From: Ashinkailepas kermadecensis | Taxonomy: Eukaryota > Arthropoda > Thecostraca > Neolepadidae | Assembly: GCA_034440615.1 (NCBI GenBank) | Contig: JAOTOM010004039.1 | Coordinates: forward strand, 62,001 to 126,000 | Direction of reading: 5' to 3' | DNA length: 64,000 bases | Shown here: one piece after another, positions 35,501 to 46,497 of the stretch | Position numbering within the stretch: position 1 is the stretch's first letter | How the letters are laid out: the number at the start of each line of letters is the position of its first letter | The notes under the pieces: model-generated | What the model saw: the letters and a program-made list of their open reading frames with translations, nothing else | What the model was told of the DNA's origin: nothing | Databases searched by the model: none | Program-made: the position numbers and the translations under genes

Positions 35501-37904
35501 CAGGAAAATGGCTCTGGAACACCAAACATATCATCAGATGCCTTCACAAATCGGGTACGGTTCAGAAAAACATACCGGAGCTCGAAAAAAAAACGAGGTG
35601 AGATACAAAAACATGGCGTAAGGGGCTCGAAAAATCATGCCGGATTCGGACTTCGAAGAAAATTCAGAAGAGATCCACAAAAATCTCGTTGAGCCCAGGA
35701 AACTAGCGTTGGGTACCCGGAACCACGCGCCTGGGCGCGATAAGTCGCTCTGGGACCCAGACAATTCGCACCGAAGCCCCAAAATTGCACTCGGGCTCCA
35801 CAAATGTGCGTCAGAAGCCCCAAACAACACAGTGGGACCCTAAGAGCACAACGGGGGTCGAAAGTGCAACTGGCCCTCCAAAGCGCACAGTCTCGCAAAA
35901 AGCGACAGAGCCTTAAACATGCGTTGCAGCCTTAAATAAACATACCAGGAGCTCTAAAAAAATAAACCTGAAGTCTCAAGGCACACAGGGACCATGCGGC
36001 TGCACAAGGGCCTGAAAAAGACGCTCGGGCCGCAAAAAGCAGCATGGTCACAAAACGAACAAAACACCGAGCACTAAATAAACACATCTGGATCTTTGAA
36101 AGCGCCCCGACACCTAAAAAATCATCGGTGCACAAAAAAGCAACAAACCCTAAAACGAGCAAGGGTTTCGAAAATGTGTTGGGCTCCTAACAAAAATGGA
36201 TTGAAGCCCTAAGACACATCCGTAGACGAAGAAAGACGAAACGGGTAAAAAAAAGAACACTGAGGCAGGGCCTCGGTCCGGTAGCCAATCTGGGAGCATA
36301 TTTAATCAAAGATATGAGGTGCATCAAAGCTCAGCGGGTATCCGCATTTCTTAACCACCATAAAATGTTGGAAATAGGGAACTAATGATCGAATTTAATT
36401 AATCGAATTTTCGCAGCGAACGTCCATACGAAGCATTCCATCACGTCAAATATGGCGCAAGTCTATCATGTGGCAGCAATTAGCAACATGTAGCAGGCCT
36501 AGCAGAAACCGTAGCATCGCACGAAGTGTGGCGAATGCCCAAGATGGGTGTGCATGTGCACGAACGTTGGCGTCGTGGCGACCGGGCGCTATGAACTGGA
36601 ATGTCTGAAATCGGGAAATATTACATTTTAAAGTAAAGTATAGGTGTAATTTCAGCAATGTGAGCTGACTTATCAAGGGATACCAAAATAAAACATTCTA
36701 ACAGGGTGGGGGAGTTAGGGTTGAAATCCGACGAATCAGAAGCGATAGTGGTAGATTATGCCCCTCCGTATGACAATTCAGTTGATCACTGATTATTTTA
36801 TTTAAAATGGTCCCCTTTGACAAAATAGTGGTCCAAATCCGAGGACTTTTTTAATAGGGTAGGTGGACCCCTCCAAATACGTTTCCGACCCTCCCCCTTG
36901 ACGTAAATATGGGTACGCCACTGGTCTCCCAATAATTTTCAGAAACATGGGGCAAAGCCAACATTGAGGGGAAAAATTCCTCTCACAAGCATACAAAACA
37001 GCACCGATGTCCGATACAAATTGGGAGGAATGATGTTTATAAATGCATTTTCTTCCTACAAACTTGTCTTCTGTGATTACAGCCTGAATGATTAAAGCTT
37101 CCCAGCTTCAATATCTTCTCAACGCCGTCATTTACAAAACGGTGCAGCACAGCGAAAACGATGGGCGTGAAGGCGTGAAATTTGAAAGTTTTGCAATATT
37201 TCTGCATTGCCATTGTTGCGTTGTTGCATTGTCATTTATGCACGTTCGTTCAATGCTTGTTCTTGCCGTGAATTTATTTGCTGAGGATTTATTATTTTAG
37301 CTTGTATGCCAGGTGCCTTACAGCCAGCACCAAATGTTATAAAAATAAATAAATCCCTAAGATGGCGATAAGAAAACCAATTCAATCCACTTCTCGTTAT
37401 CATCTTCGCGAAATTATCGTCCTAGGACCGAAAAATGATCGTGTAAGCTTACTTATGACATCAAGCTGGTGGGAATGACTAACAGTAGTGGTGAGTCTAG
37501 CTATATTCAGTTAGACTTGGTGCACATAGAAGTGGGTTGATCAATGGGATATATCTTTAAGACCAGCCCCGCCAGCTCGCTGGAATCTAGAGGCCACCGG
37601 AAAGATTCTTCTGGTCTAGAAAGCATTGAGACATTGATTTGTTTTGGCACTTAGGTATTTATCTACATTTACTTATTTATACCTTGGCATGGCTCAGTTC
37701 TCAGCGAAAAAAAAAAGATTATTGCTATTGCGTTTTACGTAAATGATGCACCATGCCAAGAACACACAAGACATCAATATGAAATCATGTTTCCCATTCT
37801 TGAACCATATCAAGAGCTTAAAAAAAATAGGAGACCCCTTTCGGGGAGCAGGAGGCCCCTTTCAGCATTGCCCCCCCTGGAAGAATTTCGTGGCGACGCC
37901 ACTG
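32576..37904 (+). mobile_element. Large repeat-rich element, copy B
   Basis: This copy reads in the same direction as copy C and is inverted relative to copy A. Its left end is cut at the LINE junction; the equivalent point in copy A is about 28810. Its right end has the terminus TTCGTGGCGACGCCACTG. In order it holds the TTGCAAAGGAGGCCCC array, GAGG-rich segments, a stretch with CCCAAAATCGCG-like periodicity (34200-35900), and a terminal section shared with copy A. No intact gene was recognised. Confidence 0.8.
32735..33270. repeat. 20-21 bp array, GATTGCAAAGGAGGCCCCAG
   Basis: About 26 degenerate units of GATTGCAAAGGAGGCCCCAG. In copy A the equivalent place near 28640-28660 has only one or two units. 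Confidence 0.92.
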
Positions 37905-38396
37905 CCTGTATCTCTTACGTATAATTGGCATACGTACATCTGCGCTAATGTACATTTGCGTACGTACGTTTGCCACACGTACATTTGCTTTGCGTACATT
38001 TGTCCGGTTACACAAGACGTACACGGCAGCGACGTCCAGCGAGTTCGCATGAACTACCAACTAGGTCGTGAGGCGCTAGGCCCCAACGCATCAATACCGA
38101 CTACACTTTGACAATGCATATAATTGTTTGTGGAAGGAGTGCTACCATTAATCCGGAATTGCGTGTCACTTGCTGATTGGCTGATTAGCGGTTGCTTTAC
38201 ATGGGTGCCAGTTTATAGGGGTATTGTTGAAGGGGCACCTGGCATAAAGGGGAAAAAGTATGGTAATTATTTCATCATCCCTCTTTGCTTCACCCTTGCC
38301 CGATAGTATCGATCCTCCACTGTTTTATTCAGCCCCGCAGGTGATACCCAACTGCCAAAGTCGACGATCGGCCGGCCGGCCGCTGATTGATTAACC
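37905..38396. other. Region upstream of the kinesin gene
   Basis: TACGTACATTTGC-like short repeats occur at about 37917-38005. GC content rises sharply from about 38340. The 5' UTR and transcription start probably lie at its end, but no TATA box stands out. Confidence 0.4.
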
Positions 38397-38529
38397 TGCG
38401 CGCATGCGCGCCAGCCGTGTTGACGTTTCCCGACGACATTCCGGGGCGCGACGGCGTCGACGGCGAGTGCGTCGGCGGCGGCGCGCGCGATGGCGGTGCT
38501 GGTGGCGCGGGCACGGCCGGCCCGATAGC
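38340..38529 (+). promoter_or_regulatory. CpG-rich candidate promoter and 5' UTR of the kinesin gene
   Basis: This is a GC- and CpG-dense block just before the proposed start codon. It contains a palindromic GGCCGGCCGGCC-type word (38369-38382) and a GCGCGCATGCGCGC palindrome (38398-38411) that resembles an NRF-1 site (TGCGCATGCGCA). Position and composition suggest a promoter or 5' UTR. The transcription start cannot be read from sequence alone. Confidence 0.5.
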
Positions 38530-38672
38530 ATGGGCGTCATCACCGAGAGAGAGTCGCGCAGTCGGAGCGGCGACCGTGCCAAGGCAGAGGTGCGGAGGAC
38601 CACCTCGCAGGACGGCGTGCGACGGTCGGCCACCTTCAGCGGCGAGAGCACCCTGCCTGGCTCGCGAGGAAG
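38530..38672 (+). CDS. KIF12: Kinesin exon 1 (N-terminal extension)
   Basis: This exon encodes about 47 residues starting MGVITERESRSRS, then a basic Ser/Arg/Thr-rich stretch ending STLPGSRG. Such low-complexity N-terminal extensions are common ahead of kinesin motors, but this one has no specific motif. The ATG at 38530 has a favourable context (A at -3, G at +4). An in-frame ATG at 38404 lies in an Arg-rich CpG region with poor context and is the less likely start. The donor AG|GTCGGT follows 38672 and leaves a split codon that completes to Ser with the first base of exon 2. Support comes from phase, location in CpG-rich DNA and continuity with exon 2. It is the least certain exon because no conserved domain lies in it. 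Confidence 0.7.
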
Positions 38673-39714
38673 GTCGGTGATGCTGGATTCGCGTGTTGGG
38701 TTCTTGGCTCGGGCTAACGCAAGGGAGACCGACATTGGGACATTGGGACGCCGGTCATCATGTTTCCTTCAGAACGTTTTACCCTTTGTGTTCAGAGTTG
38801 GAGTCATACAAGTTCGACTCCTGGGTGGCCCGAAGTCCGTTCTTGACCTCATATACAGGCAGCCTGTTTCGACTGGAAGTTATGCATGCCCGTTCCAAAG
38901 CAATCTACGACAGCAACCTCAGTATTCGTTCATAAGGTTCAAGTCAAATTTTCGTGGTTTCTACCGACAATATTCGTCCTGCTTATTTTGATTGTTGCTA
39001 AGTTTCGAAGCCCAAGTCCATGTGAATTGCATCTTTCGTACATAGTTAAGGAAGATCCGTATTTCCTGGTTGCATTTCAAGATTTTAGCATTGTGCAATA
39101 CAATGCAATCGGTCGAAATGCAAATATGAGAGAGAGAGAGAGAGAGGAGAGAGAGGGGGGGGGGGAGACAGGGACAAGGAGAGAGAGCAGGAGAGAAAAA
39201 CTTGCAGTTATGGGTGCTGCATTTGTACGGATTGCCCAAGATAGTCTTTGTTTCCTCTGAAGCTCTCATAGCCGTGTATGCGTGTGTGGGTCACTTCAAT
39301 GTCGTACACGGAAGCCCTGATAACCGTGTATGCATGAATGGGTGGGTCACTTCAGTGCCGTACCCGGAAGCCCTGATAATCGTGTATGCGTGTGTGGATC
39401 ACTTCAATGTCGTACTCGGAAGCCCTGATAACCGTGTATGCGTGTGTGGGTCACTTCAATGTCGTACTCGGAAGCCCTGACAACCGTATATGCATGTGTG
39501 CGTCACTTCAATGTCGTATTCGAAAGGCTATCGGCCGAGCTCTAGAGCTAGCCGAAGCCCAGCCACATTGAGTTTTCATTGGCAAATGCCGAAATAATGA
39601 CTGGTCTTTGGACCACACCGACGGCCTTTGGTCGATATTAAACATTGAACTCGATAGAGGAGCTTCTGGTCGATCCACCACAATGCGCCTCTCATCGAAG
39701 TGTTTCTGTTGCAG
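38673..39714. other. Kinesin intron 1
   Basis: A 1042-bp intron holding a short GA/GGAG tract at about 39127-39195 and the 52-bp array. No other feature was recognised. Confidence 0.7.
39253..39526. repeat. 52-bp tandem repeat, five copies, in intron 1
   Basis: The unit contains GGAAGCCCTGATAACCGTGT, then ATGCGTGTGTGGGTCACTTC, then AATGTCGTACTC. The copies are moderately diverged. Confidence 0.9.
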
Positions 39715-39813
39715 CAACCGTGGCAGTGCGAACTCGCTCAACAAGTCGATCAATGGTTCGATCGGATCGCTGGACGAATTTGAAGACTGCGACAATATCA
39801 ACGTCGTCGTCAG
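39715..39813 (+). CDS. KIF12: Kinesin exon 2 (start of motor domain)
   Basis: The acceptor TTTCTGTTGCAG is pyrimidine-rich and ends at 39714. The exon encodes NRGSANSLNKSING and then SLDEFEDCDNINVVVR. The last part is the first beta strand of the kinesin motor, which normally reads I-x-V-x-V-R-V-R-P. The final Arg codon is split after AG. The donor is TCAG|GTAGGT at 39814. The last 20 bases of this exon plus its donor are also the seed of the minisatellite that fills the start of intron 2. Confidence 0.93.
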
Positions 39814-41560
39814 GTAGGTGGGCAGCAGAGGCGGTATCGCATGTACATCGTCCAGGTCTACTTGGAGGTAATGTCAGTGTTGTCAGGTAGGTGGGCGGCA
39901 GAGGCGGTAACGCATGTAAATCATCCAGGTCTACTTGGAGGCAATGTCAGCGTTGTTGTCAGGTAGGTGGGCGGCAGAGGCGGTATCGCATGTACATGGT
40001 CCAGGTCTACTTGGAGGCAATGTCAGTGTTGTCAGGTAGGTGGGCGGCAGAGGCGGTAACGCATGTAAATCATCCAGGTCTACTTGGAGGTAATGTCAGC
40101 GTTGTCGTCAGGTAGGTGGGCGGCAGAGGCGGTATCGCATGTACATGGTCCAGGTCTACTTGGAGGCAATGTCAGTGTTGTCAGGTAGGTGGGCGGCAGA
40201 GGCGGTAACGCATGTAAATCATCCAGGTCTACTTGGAGGCAATGTCAGCGTTGTCGTCAGGTAGGTGGGCGGCAGAGGCGGTATCGCATGTACATCGTCC
40301 AGGTCTACTTGGAGGTAATGTCAGTGTTGTCAGGTAGGTGGGCGGCAGAGGCGGTATCGCATGTACATGGTCAGGTCTACTTGGAGGCAATGTCAGCGTC
40401 GTCGTCAGGTAGGTGGGCGGCAGAGGCGGTATCGCATGTACATGGTCCAGGTCTACTTGGAGGTAATGTCAGTGTTGTCAGGTAGGTGGGCGGCAGAGGC
40501 GGTAACGCATGTACATGGTCCAGGTCTACTTGGAGGCAATGTCAGTGTTGTCAGGTAGGTGGGCGGCAGAGGCGGTATCGCATGTACATGGTCCAGGTCT
40601 ACTTGGAGGCAATGTCAGCGTTGTCGTCAGGTAGGTGGGCGGCAGAGGCGGTATCGCATGTACATGGTCCAGGTCTACTCGGAGGCAATGTCAGTGTCGT
40701 CAGGTAGGTGGGCGGCAGAGGCGGTATCGCATGTACATCGTCCAGGTCTACTTGGAGGTAATGTCAGTGTTGTCAGGTAGGTGGGCGGCAGAGGCGGTAA
40801 CGCATGTAAATCATCCAGGTCTACTTGGAGGCAATGTCAGCGTTGTTGTCAGGTAGGTGGGCGGCAGAGGCGGTATCGCATGTACATGGTCCAGGTCTAC
40901 TTGGAGGCAATGTCAGTGTTGTCAGGTAGGTGGGCGGCAGAGGCGGTAACGCATGTAAATCATCCAGGTCTACTTGGAGGCAATGTCAGCGTTGTCGTCA
41001 GGTAGGTGGGCGGCAGAGGCGGTATCGCATGTACATGGTCCAGGTCTACTTGGAGGCAATGTCAGTGTTGTCAGGTAGGTGGGCGGCAGAGGCGGTAACG
41101 CATGTAAATCATCCAGGTCTACTTGGAGGCAATGTCAGCGTCGTCGTCAGGTAGGTGGGCGGCAGAGGCGGTATCGCATGTACATGGTCCAGGTCTACTT
41201 GGAGGCAATGTCAGTGTTGTCAGGTAGGTGGGCGGCAGAGGCGGTAACGCATGTACATGGTCCAGGTCTACTTGGAGGCAATGTCAGTGTTGTCAGGTAG
41301 GTGGGCGGCAGAGGCGGTATCGCATGTACATGGTCCAGGTCTACTTGGAGGCAATGTCAGCGTTGTCGTCAGGTAGGTGGGCGGCAGAGGCGGTATCGCA
41401 TGTACATGGTCCAGGTCTACTTGGAGGCAATGTCAGTGTTGTCAGGTAGGTGGGCGGCAGAGGCGGTATCGCATGCACATGGTCCAGGTCTACTTGGAGG
41501 CAATGTCAGTGTTGTCAGGTAGGTGGGCGGCAGAGGCGGTATCGCATGTGCAGTGTCGTC
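39794..41560 (+). repeat. 73/76-bp minisatellite carrying copies of the exon 2 splice donor
   Basis: About 24 units alternate between 73 and 76 bp. The unit reads GTAGGTGGGCGGCAGAGGCG, then GTAWCGCATGTAMATSRTCC, then AGGTCTACTTGGAGGCAATG and TCAGYGTTGTCGTCAG. The first boundary is the exon 2 end itself: exon AATATCAACGTCGTCGTCAG and repeat AATGTCAGCGTCGTCGTCAG differ at two of 20 bases, and both run straight into GTAGGTGGG. Each unit therefore contains a complete 5' splice site consensus. Degenerate units continue to about 41700. The open frames of 73-74 codons end at the GTAG of each donor. Confidence 0.95.
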
Positions 41561-41700
41561 CGGCTCGAGCAAATGTCGATGTCGTCGTCGGGCAGGCGGA
41601 CAGAAGCGGCATCCCACACGCATCGTCCAGGTCTACTTGGAGGTCATGCCAGTGCTGCCGTCAGGTTGGTGGATGGACAGATGGTATCACCTGCAGCGTC

Positions 41701-43153
41701 CAGGTTTAGTGATGGTGGTACTTGTGATTTGGCAGTATATTGCAAGGAAGTGTTTCTATGTTTCTGGGGCGAGGTAGCTGGCAATGAATTCTAGGAAGAA
41801 GAAAATACATACGAGTTTTCGAACATCAAGACTGTAAGCATTTCTAAAAAAAATATAACTGCAGATGATATTGCCAAAGCGAAATATATGCAATCAATAA
41901 TACACGAAAAGTGTGCGGACAAATGGTGGATGGAAATTACGCAATGCTGCAAGAAAAAGATATCGGGTCAGGTCACCAGCCTACCAGATCATACTGAGAT
42001 CTTGACTGTCGAAAAGCTTACCGGCACAATTTTGTCTCCAAGTAATATATTTCAAAATCGGGGCAACAGCTCCAGCAATTCATCGCATATTTCCTCGTAT
42101 TTCACCTTAGGCTTGACCTGATCGCCGATGTTGACCCTGGTACTTGTTATGATGTTAGACTGAGCCGTTAGCTTCCATATTCTTGGTATTGAACTGCGAA
42201 ATCGCATTCATTTTATGGCTACGGTCAGAAAACTACGGCGGCGCTCATTGCCTGACTGCATCCCGACGTTAACCTATTTAACTTGATCGGGAAGGTCAAC
42301 AAAATATATGGACAAACAAACATCCATGTCTTAGCAAATATAAAGTTCACGAACGAAGCTAGGTCATGTCGTTTATCGCATTTCTATCTAGTTAGAACAA
42401 AATACAGTAGAAGAAGTATTGCAAAAGGTTTAAGATTCTGGCACTCTGCGATGCGGGTGCTAAGATCTGCTATTATATTGGTAGAATACGGGCGAATTTC
42501 CTCTTCCACCGTTCACGATAGAGAAAGATGTATCAAAAGGAAATAGTCCACGGTTTTCATGCTACTTGTCGTGAAATATTGAGACGATTGTACACGTGAC
42601 AGTAATGACCAAGCTGACTAAGCTATTACCCTGGGTGGCAATTGGATGTGTATGTAGTTACATCTGACTTTGATCATCTTCCCTCCGGTGGCTTAGGCAA
42701 TGTAGCGTTATATTTTATGTGTGCCCAGCTACTGTATCTGCGGAAGTTTCCGTGGATGTTAACTTAACCTATCGTATGCAAGAATATTCGTTTCATTAGC
42801 TAGATGCCGATGTCCATGCTTGATTTATTTTTATTCCATTGATGAATCGAGATACGAGTACAAAACGTTCCAATTAATTGTTTATTGTTTTTTAGTACGA
42901 CTCGTCGACTGCTTGGTCGTATAGCGTTGCCAATCCCCCACGCCGTGTAACCGAGGGCGAAGAGCAGCGACTGCTGGACTAAGCGTTCTGGCACATCTTA
43001 CTGGCGGGAGAGGATGACATTCACGATCCATGAGGACGGCATTATACCTTATGCGGTACAGTTGTGCTGGAAATTGTGTACTTATGCTTTGCAGGGTGTA
43101 CTCATGCCCTACACGATGCACTTGCGCTATCTGTGTGCAAAATGTGTTTGCAG
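41701..43153. other. Rest of kinesin intron 2
   Basis: AT-rich unique sequence with no recognised element. It ends in the exon 3 acceptor. Confidence 0.6.
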
Positions 43154-43232
43154 AGTTCGACCCCGGAACGAACAGGAGGTCAAACGAGGTGATGACCCGG
43201 TCATCACGTTTCCCGGACAGGGCCAGCTCATG
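43154..43232 (+). CDS. KIF12: Kinesin exon 3 (motor, post-strand 1)
   Basis: The exon completes the split Arg and reads VRPRNEQEVKRGDDPVITFP, then GQGQLM. This is the usual kinesin sequence after strand 1 (V-R-P-x-N-x-x-E). The acceptor TTTGCAG precedes 43154. The donor ATG|GTAAGT at 43233 is close to consensus. Both borders are in phase with neighbours (one base completes the Arg codon; the end is phase 0). Only 79 bp long, it sits about 3.3 kb from exon 2 across the 73/76-bp minisatellite. Confidence 0.93.
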
Positions 43233-43458
43233 GTAAGTCTGACTGGCCCCAAAAAGGCCGAATGTTTATCGAGACATTCACTGTTGGAGAATATGGAAAC
43301 AGCGCGTTTCAAATTCACCCAAAATATCACACTATCGCCACGTGGTATATCACAGGAGGCATTTTGGAAAGTTCATCATCGGATACGCTATATTCAGTGA
43401 GCTTTAGGTACGCTATCTTCATTTCCACAGGTGTCGTACGACATGCACCATTGTGTAG

Positions 43459-43663
43459 ATGAGCATACAAGACGCACCGGCCATACGAGCATACAAGACG
43501 CACCGGCCATACGAGCATACAAGACGCACCGGCCATACGAGCATACAAGACGCACCGGCCATACGAGCATACAAGACGCACCGGCCATACGAGCATACAA
43601 GACGCACCGGCCATACGAGCATACAAGACGCACCGGCCATACGAGCATACAAGACGCACCGAC
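43459..43663. repeat. 26-bp minisatellite in intron 3, about 8 copies
   Basis: Almost perfect units of CATACGAGCATACAAGACGC followed by ACCGGC. Open on both strands, because 26 is not a multiple of three and stops are absent. Confidence 0.96.
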
Positions 43664-44075
43664 CTCATGACAAATTACACCTGCTAAATGAAGTCGTTAA
43701 TATATATAAATCTAACTGAGCTTGGGTTATTGCAGCAGCGCGTTCAAATATGGGCTCGGATGGAGCTATTATTACATGCATTTTGAGACTGTCTTAAGCA
43801 GCGCTCAATATTGTGGTAAAAACGTGCATTGCTAATTGCGTAGAAATGAGCAACGTGATGATGAAAAAAAATTGATCCGCTTTCTTTCCACTTGCTCGAT
43901 AAACATCACACTTATATTCAAATGCTGTAGAGTAAAGGTAGACGATGCACTGTCAAAGTTAATATCGTTGGCCAACTGGATCGACCAGGGAAGTGAGCTG
44001 TCATAGTCGGCATCCGGAAAGACACGGAACTCAGCGATTTCATAAACACTTTTCCTGGCCTGCTGGTGATATCCA

Positions 44076-44880
44076 TGAACAGTGAACACACGTTAGCATG
44101 ACCGTATGTCACTGGACGGTGAACACAGGTCAGCGTGACCGTATGTCACTGGACAGTGAACACAGGTCAGCGTGGCCGTATGTCACTGGACAGTGAACAC
44201 AGGTCAGCGTGACCGTATGTCACTGGACAGTGAACACAGGTCAGCGTGGCCGTATGTCACTGGACAGTGAACACAGGCCAGCGTGGCCGTATGTCACTGG
44301 ACAGTGAGCACAGGTCAGCGTGACCGTATGTCACTGGACAGTGAACACAGGTCAGCGTGGCCGTATGTCACTGGACACTGAACACAGGTCAGCGTGGCCG
44401 TATGTCACTGGACAGTGAACACAGGCCAGCGTGGCCGTATGCCACTGGACAGTGAGCACAGGTCAGCGTGACCGTATGTCACTGGACAGTGAACACAGGT
44501 CAGCGTGGCCGTATGTCACTGGACAGTGAACACAGGTCAACGTGGCCGTATGTGACCGGACAGTGAACACAGGTCAGCGTGGCCGTATGTGACCGGACAG
44601 TGAACACAGGTCAGCGTGGCCGTATGTCACTGGACAGTGAACACAGGTCAGCGTGGCCGTATGTCACTGGACAGTGAACACAGGTCAGCGTGGCCGTATG
44701 TCACTGGACAGTGAGCACAGGTCAGCGTGGCCGTATGTCACTGGACAGTGAACACAGGTCAGCGTGGTCGTATGTGACCGGACAGTGAACACAGGTCAGC
44801 GTGGCCGTATGTGACCGGACAGTGAACACAGGTCAGCGTGGCCGTATGTGACCGAACAGTGAGCACAGGTCAGCGTGGCC
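44076..44880. repeat. 37-bp minisatellite in intron 3, about 22 copies
   Basis: The unit is CGTATGTCACTGGACAGTGA followed by ACACAGGTCAGCGTGGC. Variants include GACC for GGCC and GTGACCGG for GTCACTGG. Each unit has an AGGTCA hexamer. Confidence 0.96.
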
Positions 44881-45023
44881 ATGGAGCTAAATATGCGTTG
44901 CTTGCCTTTGTGTATGGCAATAAGGAACAGCGAATGTCCGTATGTACTGTGCATGCAATGGTGAAATGCACACGCAATCAGTGGAATGAAAAAGCCGGGT
45001 CATTAGAAAAGTGCACCGATATT

Positions 45024-45452
45024 GACCGAATCACAGCGGCACTGGTGCAATGTGGTCAAAGTGGTACTGACCGGACCACAGTGGTACTGGTGCAACGTGG
45101 GCAAAGTGGCACTGCTGCAACGTGGTCAAAGTGGCACTGCTGCAACGTGGTCAAAGTGGCACTGGTGCAACGTAGTCAAAGTGGCACTGGTGCAACGTGG
45201 TCAAAGTGGCACTGGTGCAACGTAGTCAAAGTGGCACTGGTGCAACGTGGTCAAAGTGGCACTGGTGCAACGTAGTCAAAGTGGCACTGGTGCGACGTGG
45301 TCAAAGTGGTACTGGTGCAACGTGGTCAAAGTGGCACTGGTGCAACGTGGTCAAAGTGGCACTGGTGCAACGTGGTCAAAGTGGCACTGGTGCAACGTGG
45401 TCAAAGTGGCACTGGTGCAACGTGGTCAAAGTGGTACCGACCGGATCACAGG
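45024..45452. repeat. 25-bp minisatellite in intron 3, about 16 copies
   Basis: The unit is AAAGTGGCACTGGTGCAACG followed by TGGTC. Flanking degenerate units at both ends contain ACYGACCGGAYCACAG. It ends about 95 bp before exon 4. Confidence 0.96.
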
Positions 45453-45545
45453 TGATGATGTCGGCTGTTGACGTCCGGTATTCCGCTTGGCCGGGTGTCG
45501 CCTGACCAACGTGGGTGCACCCTGACAGCTCGTGCCTGTTCGCAG

Positions 45546-45648
45546 CTGGAGGCTCCACGGGGATCCGCCAACCACAAGACCAAACAGTTCCGATTCAATA
45601 TTCTGTTTGAACCGGAGGCGACGCAAGAAGATGTTATCGATCACTCTG
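45546..45648 (+). CDS. KIF12: Kinesin exon 4 (motor, before P-loop)
   Basis: The acceptor CTGTTCGCAG precedes 45546. The exon reads LEAPRGSANHKTKQFRFNIL and then FEPEATQEDVIDHS. F-x-F-(D/N)-x-(V/I)-(L/F) followed by A-T-Q-x-D-V is the standard segment between strand 1 and the P-loop of kinesins. The codon for the following Gly is split after its first base. The donor is G|GTTCGT, which lacks the usual A/G at +3 and departs from GTRAGT, so it may be weak. A 25-bp minisatellite ends only about 100 bp upstream of the acceptor. Confidence 0.92.
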
Positions 45649-46317
45649 GTTCGTATCTGTTTTTCAGCGTACCTGTGCGTCAATCAGTGTGACATGCTTT
45701 TGTCGTTTTCCTCGACAGCTTTTGGTGTGGTCAAGCTTTCTTCCGTTGGGCTCCGCTCCGCTTTTGCTCTCCGCTTCCTGTAGTTGCTGTCTGTTTTTTA
45801 GGCGCATGCTCTGCTTGGTTCTGCTTGCAATCCCCTGTAATGTCCAGGTAATTGCCGACGCTTCAGGAATGCTACGTTCCATGTCGTCGGGAGAAATGAC
45901 GTGCGCACCTTACCGAAATTACACGACTCTGATGAGTGACCTGATTCGCCAACTCATGGTAGAAACAGCACTGCGGTTATGTCGCTCCTTTCAGCTGGAT
46001 TGCGGGCTGAATGTGGCAGTGTTGCAGAATTGTGCTTGCGGCTGTTTTAAGTAGCGTCTAAAATCTAGGCAGCCCCTGTGGTGTATTTTGCGATAGCATA
46101 CCGGTAGTCAGCTGCTCAGTTGGCAAAGTGTTGGTGCTGTGTCTCCCATGAGGCGGAATAGAGACAAGCCAAGCGGTGTTGTAGACAGACGTGAAGGCGT
46201 GTTAAACCCTTCACTCTCTTCTTTGGACAAATTGCGTCTTGCCAGTTTCCTGTGCTGCAAATTACTTAATGACAGCCACTTATTGGCATTCTCGTAGTGA
46301 TTGGTGGCCTTCGTGGA
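45649..46317. other. Start of kinesin intron 4, no feature recognised
   Basis: Unique sequence. A 121-codon + frame at 45689-46054 has a hydrophobic start but no recognised domain. Confidence 0.5.
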
Positions 46318-46318
46318 G

Positions 46319-46497
46319 CCAGGGGTGTAGTTTTGTATGCTCGTGGGAGGGCACCCCCATGTTGGCTTTGGTCCCCGATATTTTTAACTTTTAACATGGA
46401 ACCCTATGTTGGATGCCCCCAATGCATTTGGGCCTGCCCATTGCCTTCATGTATTGTGCCCTCCCAATAATTTTCAGAAACCTACACCTATGGGCAG
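46319..46497. mobile_element. Short MITE-like element
   Basis: The left end AGGGGTGTAGTTTTG with GGGAGGGCA, and the right end TGCCCTCCCAATAATTTTCA with GAAACCTACACCTAT, form imperfect inverted termini around a body of about 180 bp. CCCAATAATTTTCAGAAAC also occurs in the large elements (near 36925), suggesting a related inserted module there. No coding capacity. Confidence 0.55.

Noticed and set aside
38404..38529. In-frame upstream ATG at 38404 as the kinesin start
   Set aside because: Poor start context within a GC palindrome and an Arg-only stretch suggest 5' UTR; the ATG at 38530 has better context. It cannot be fully excluded.
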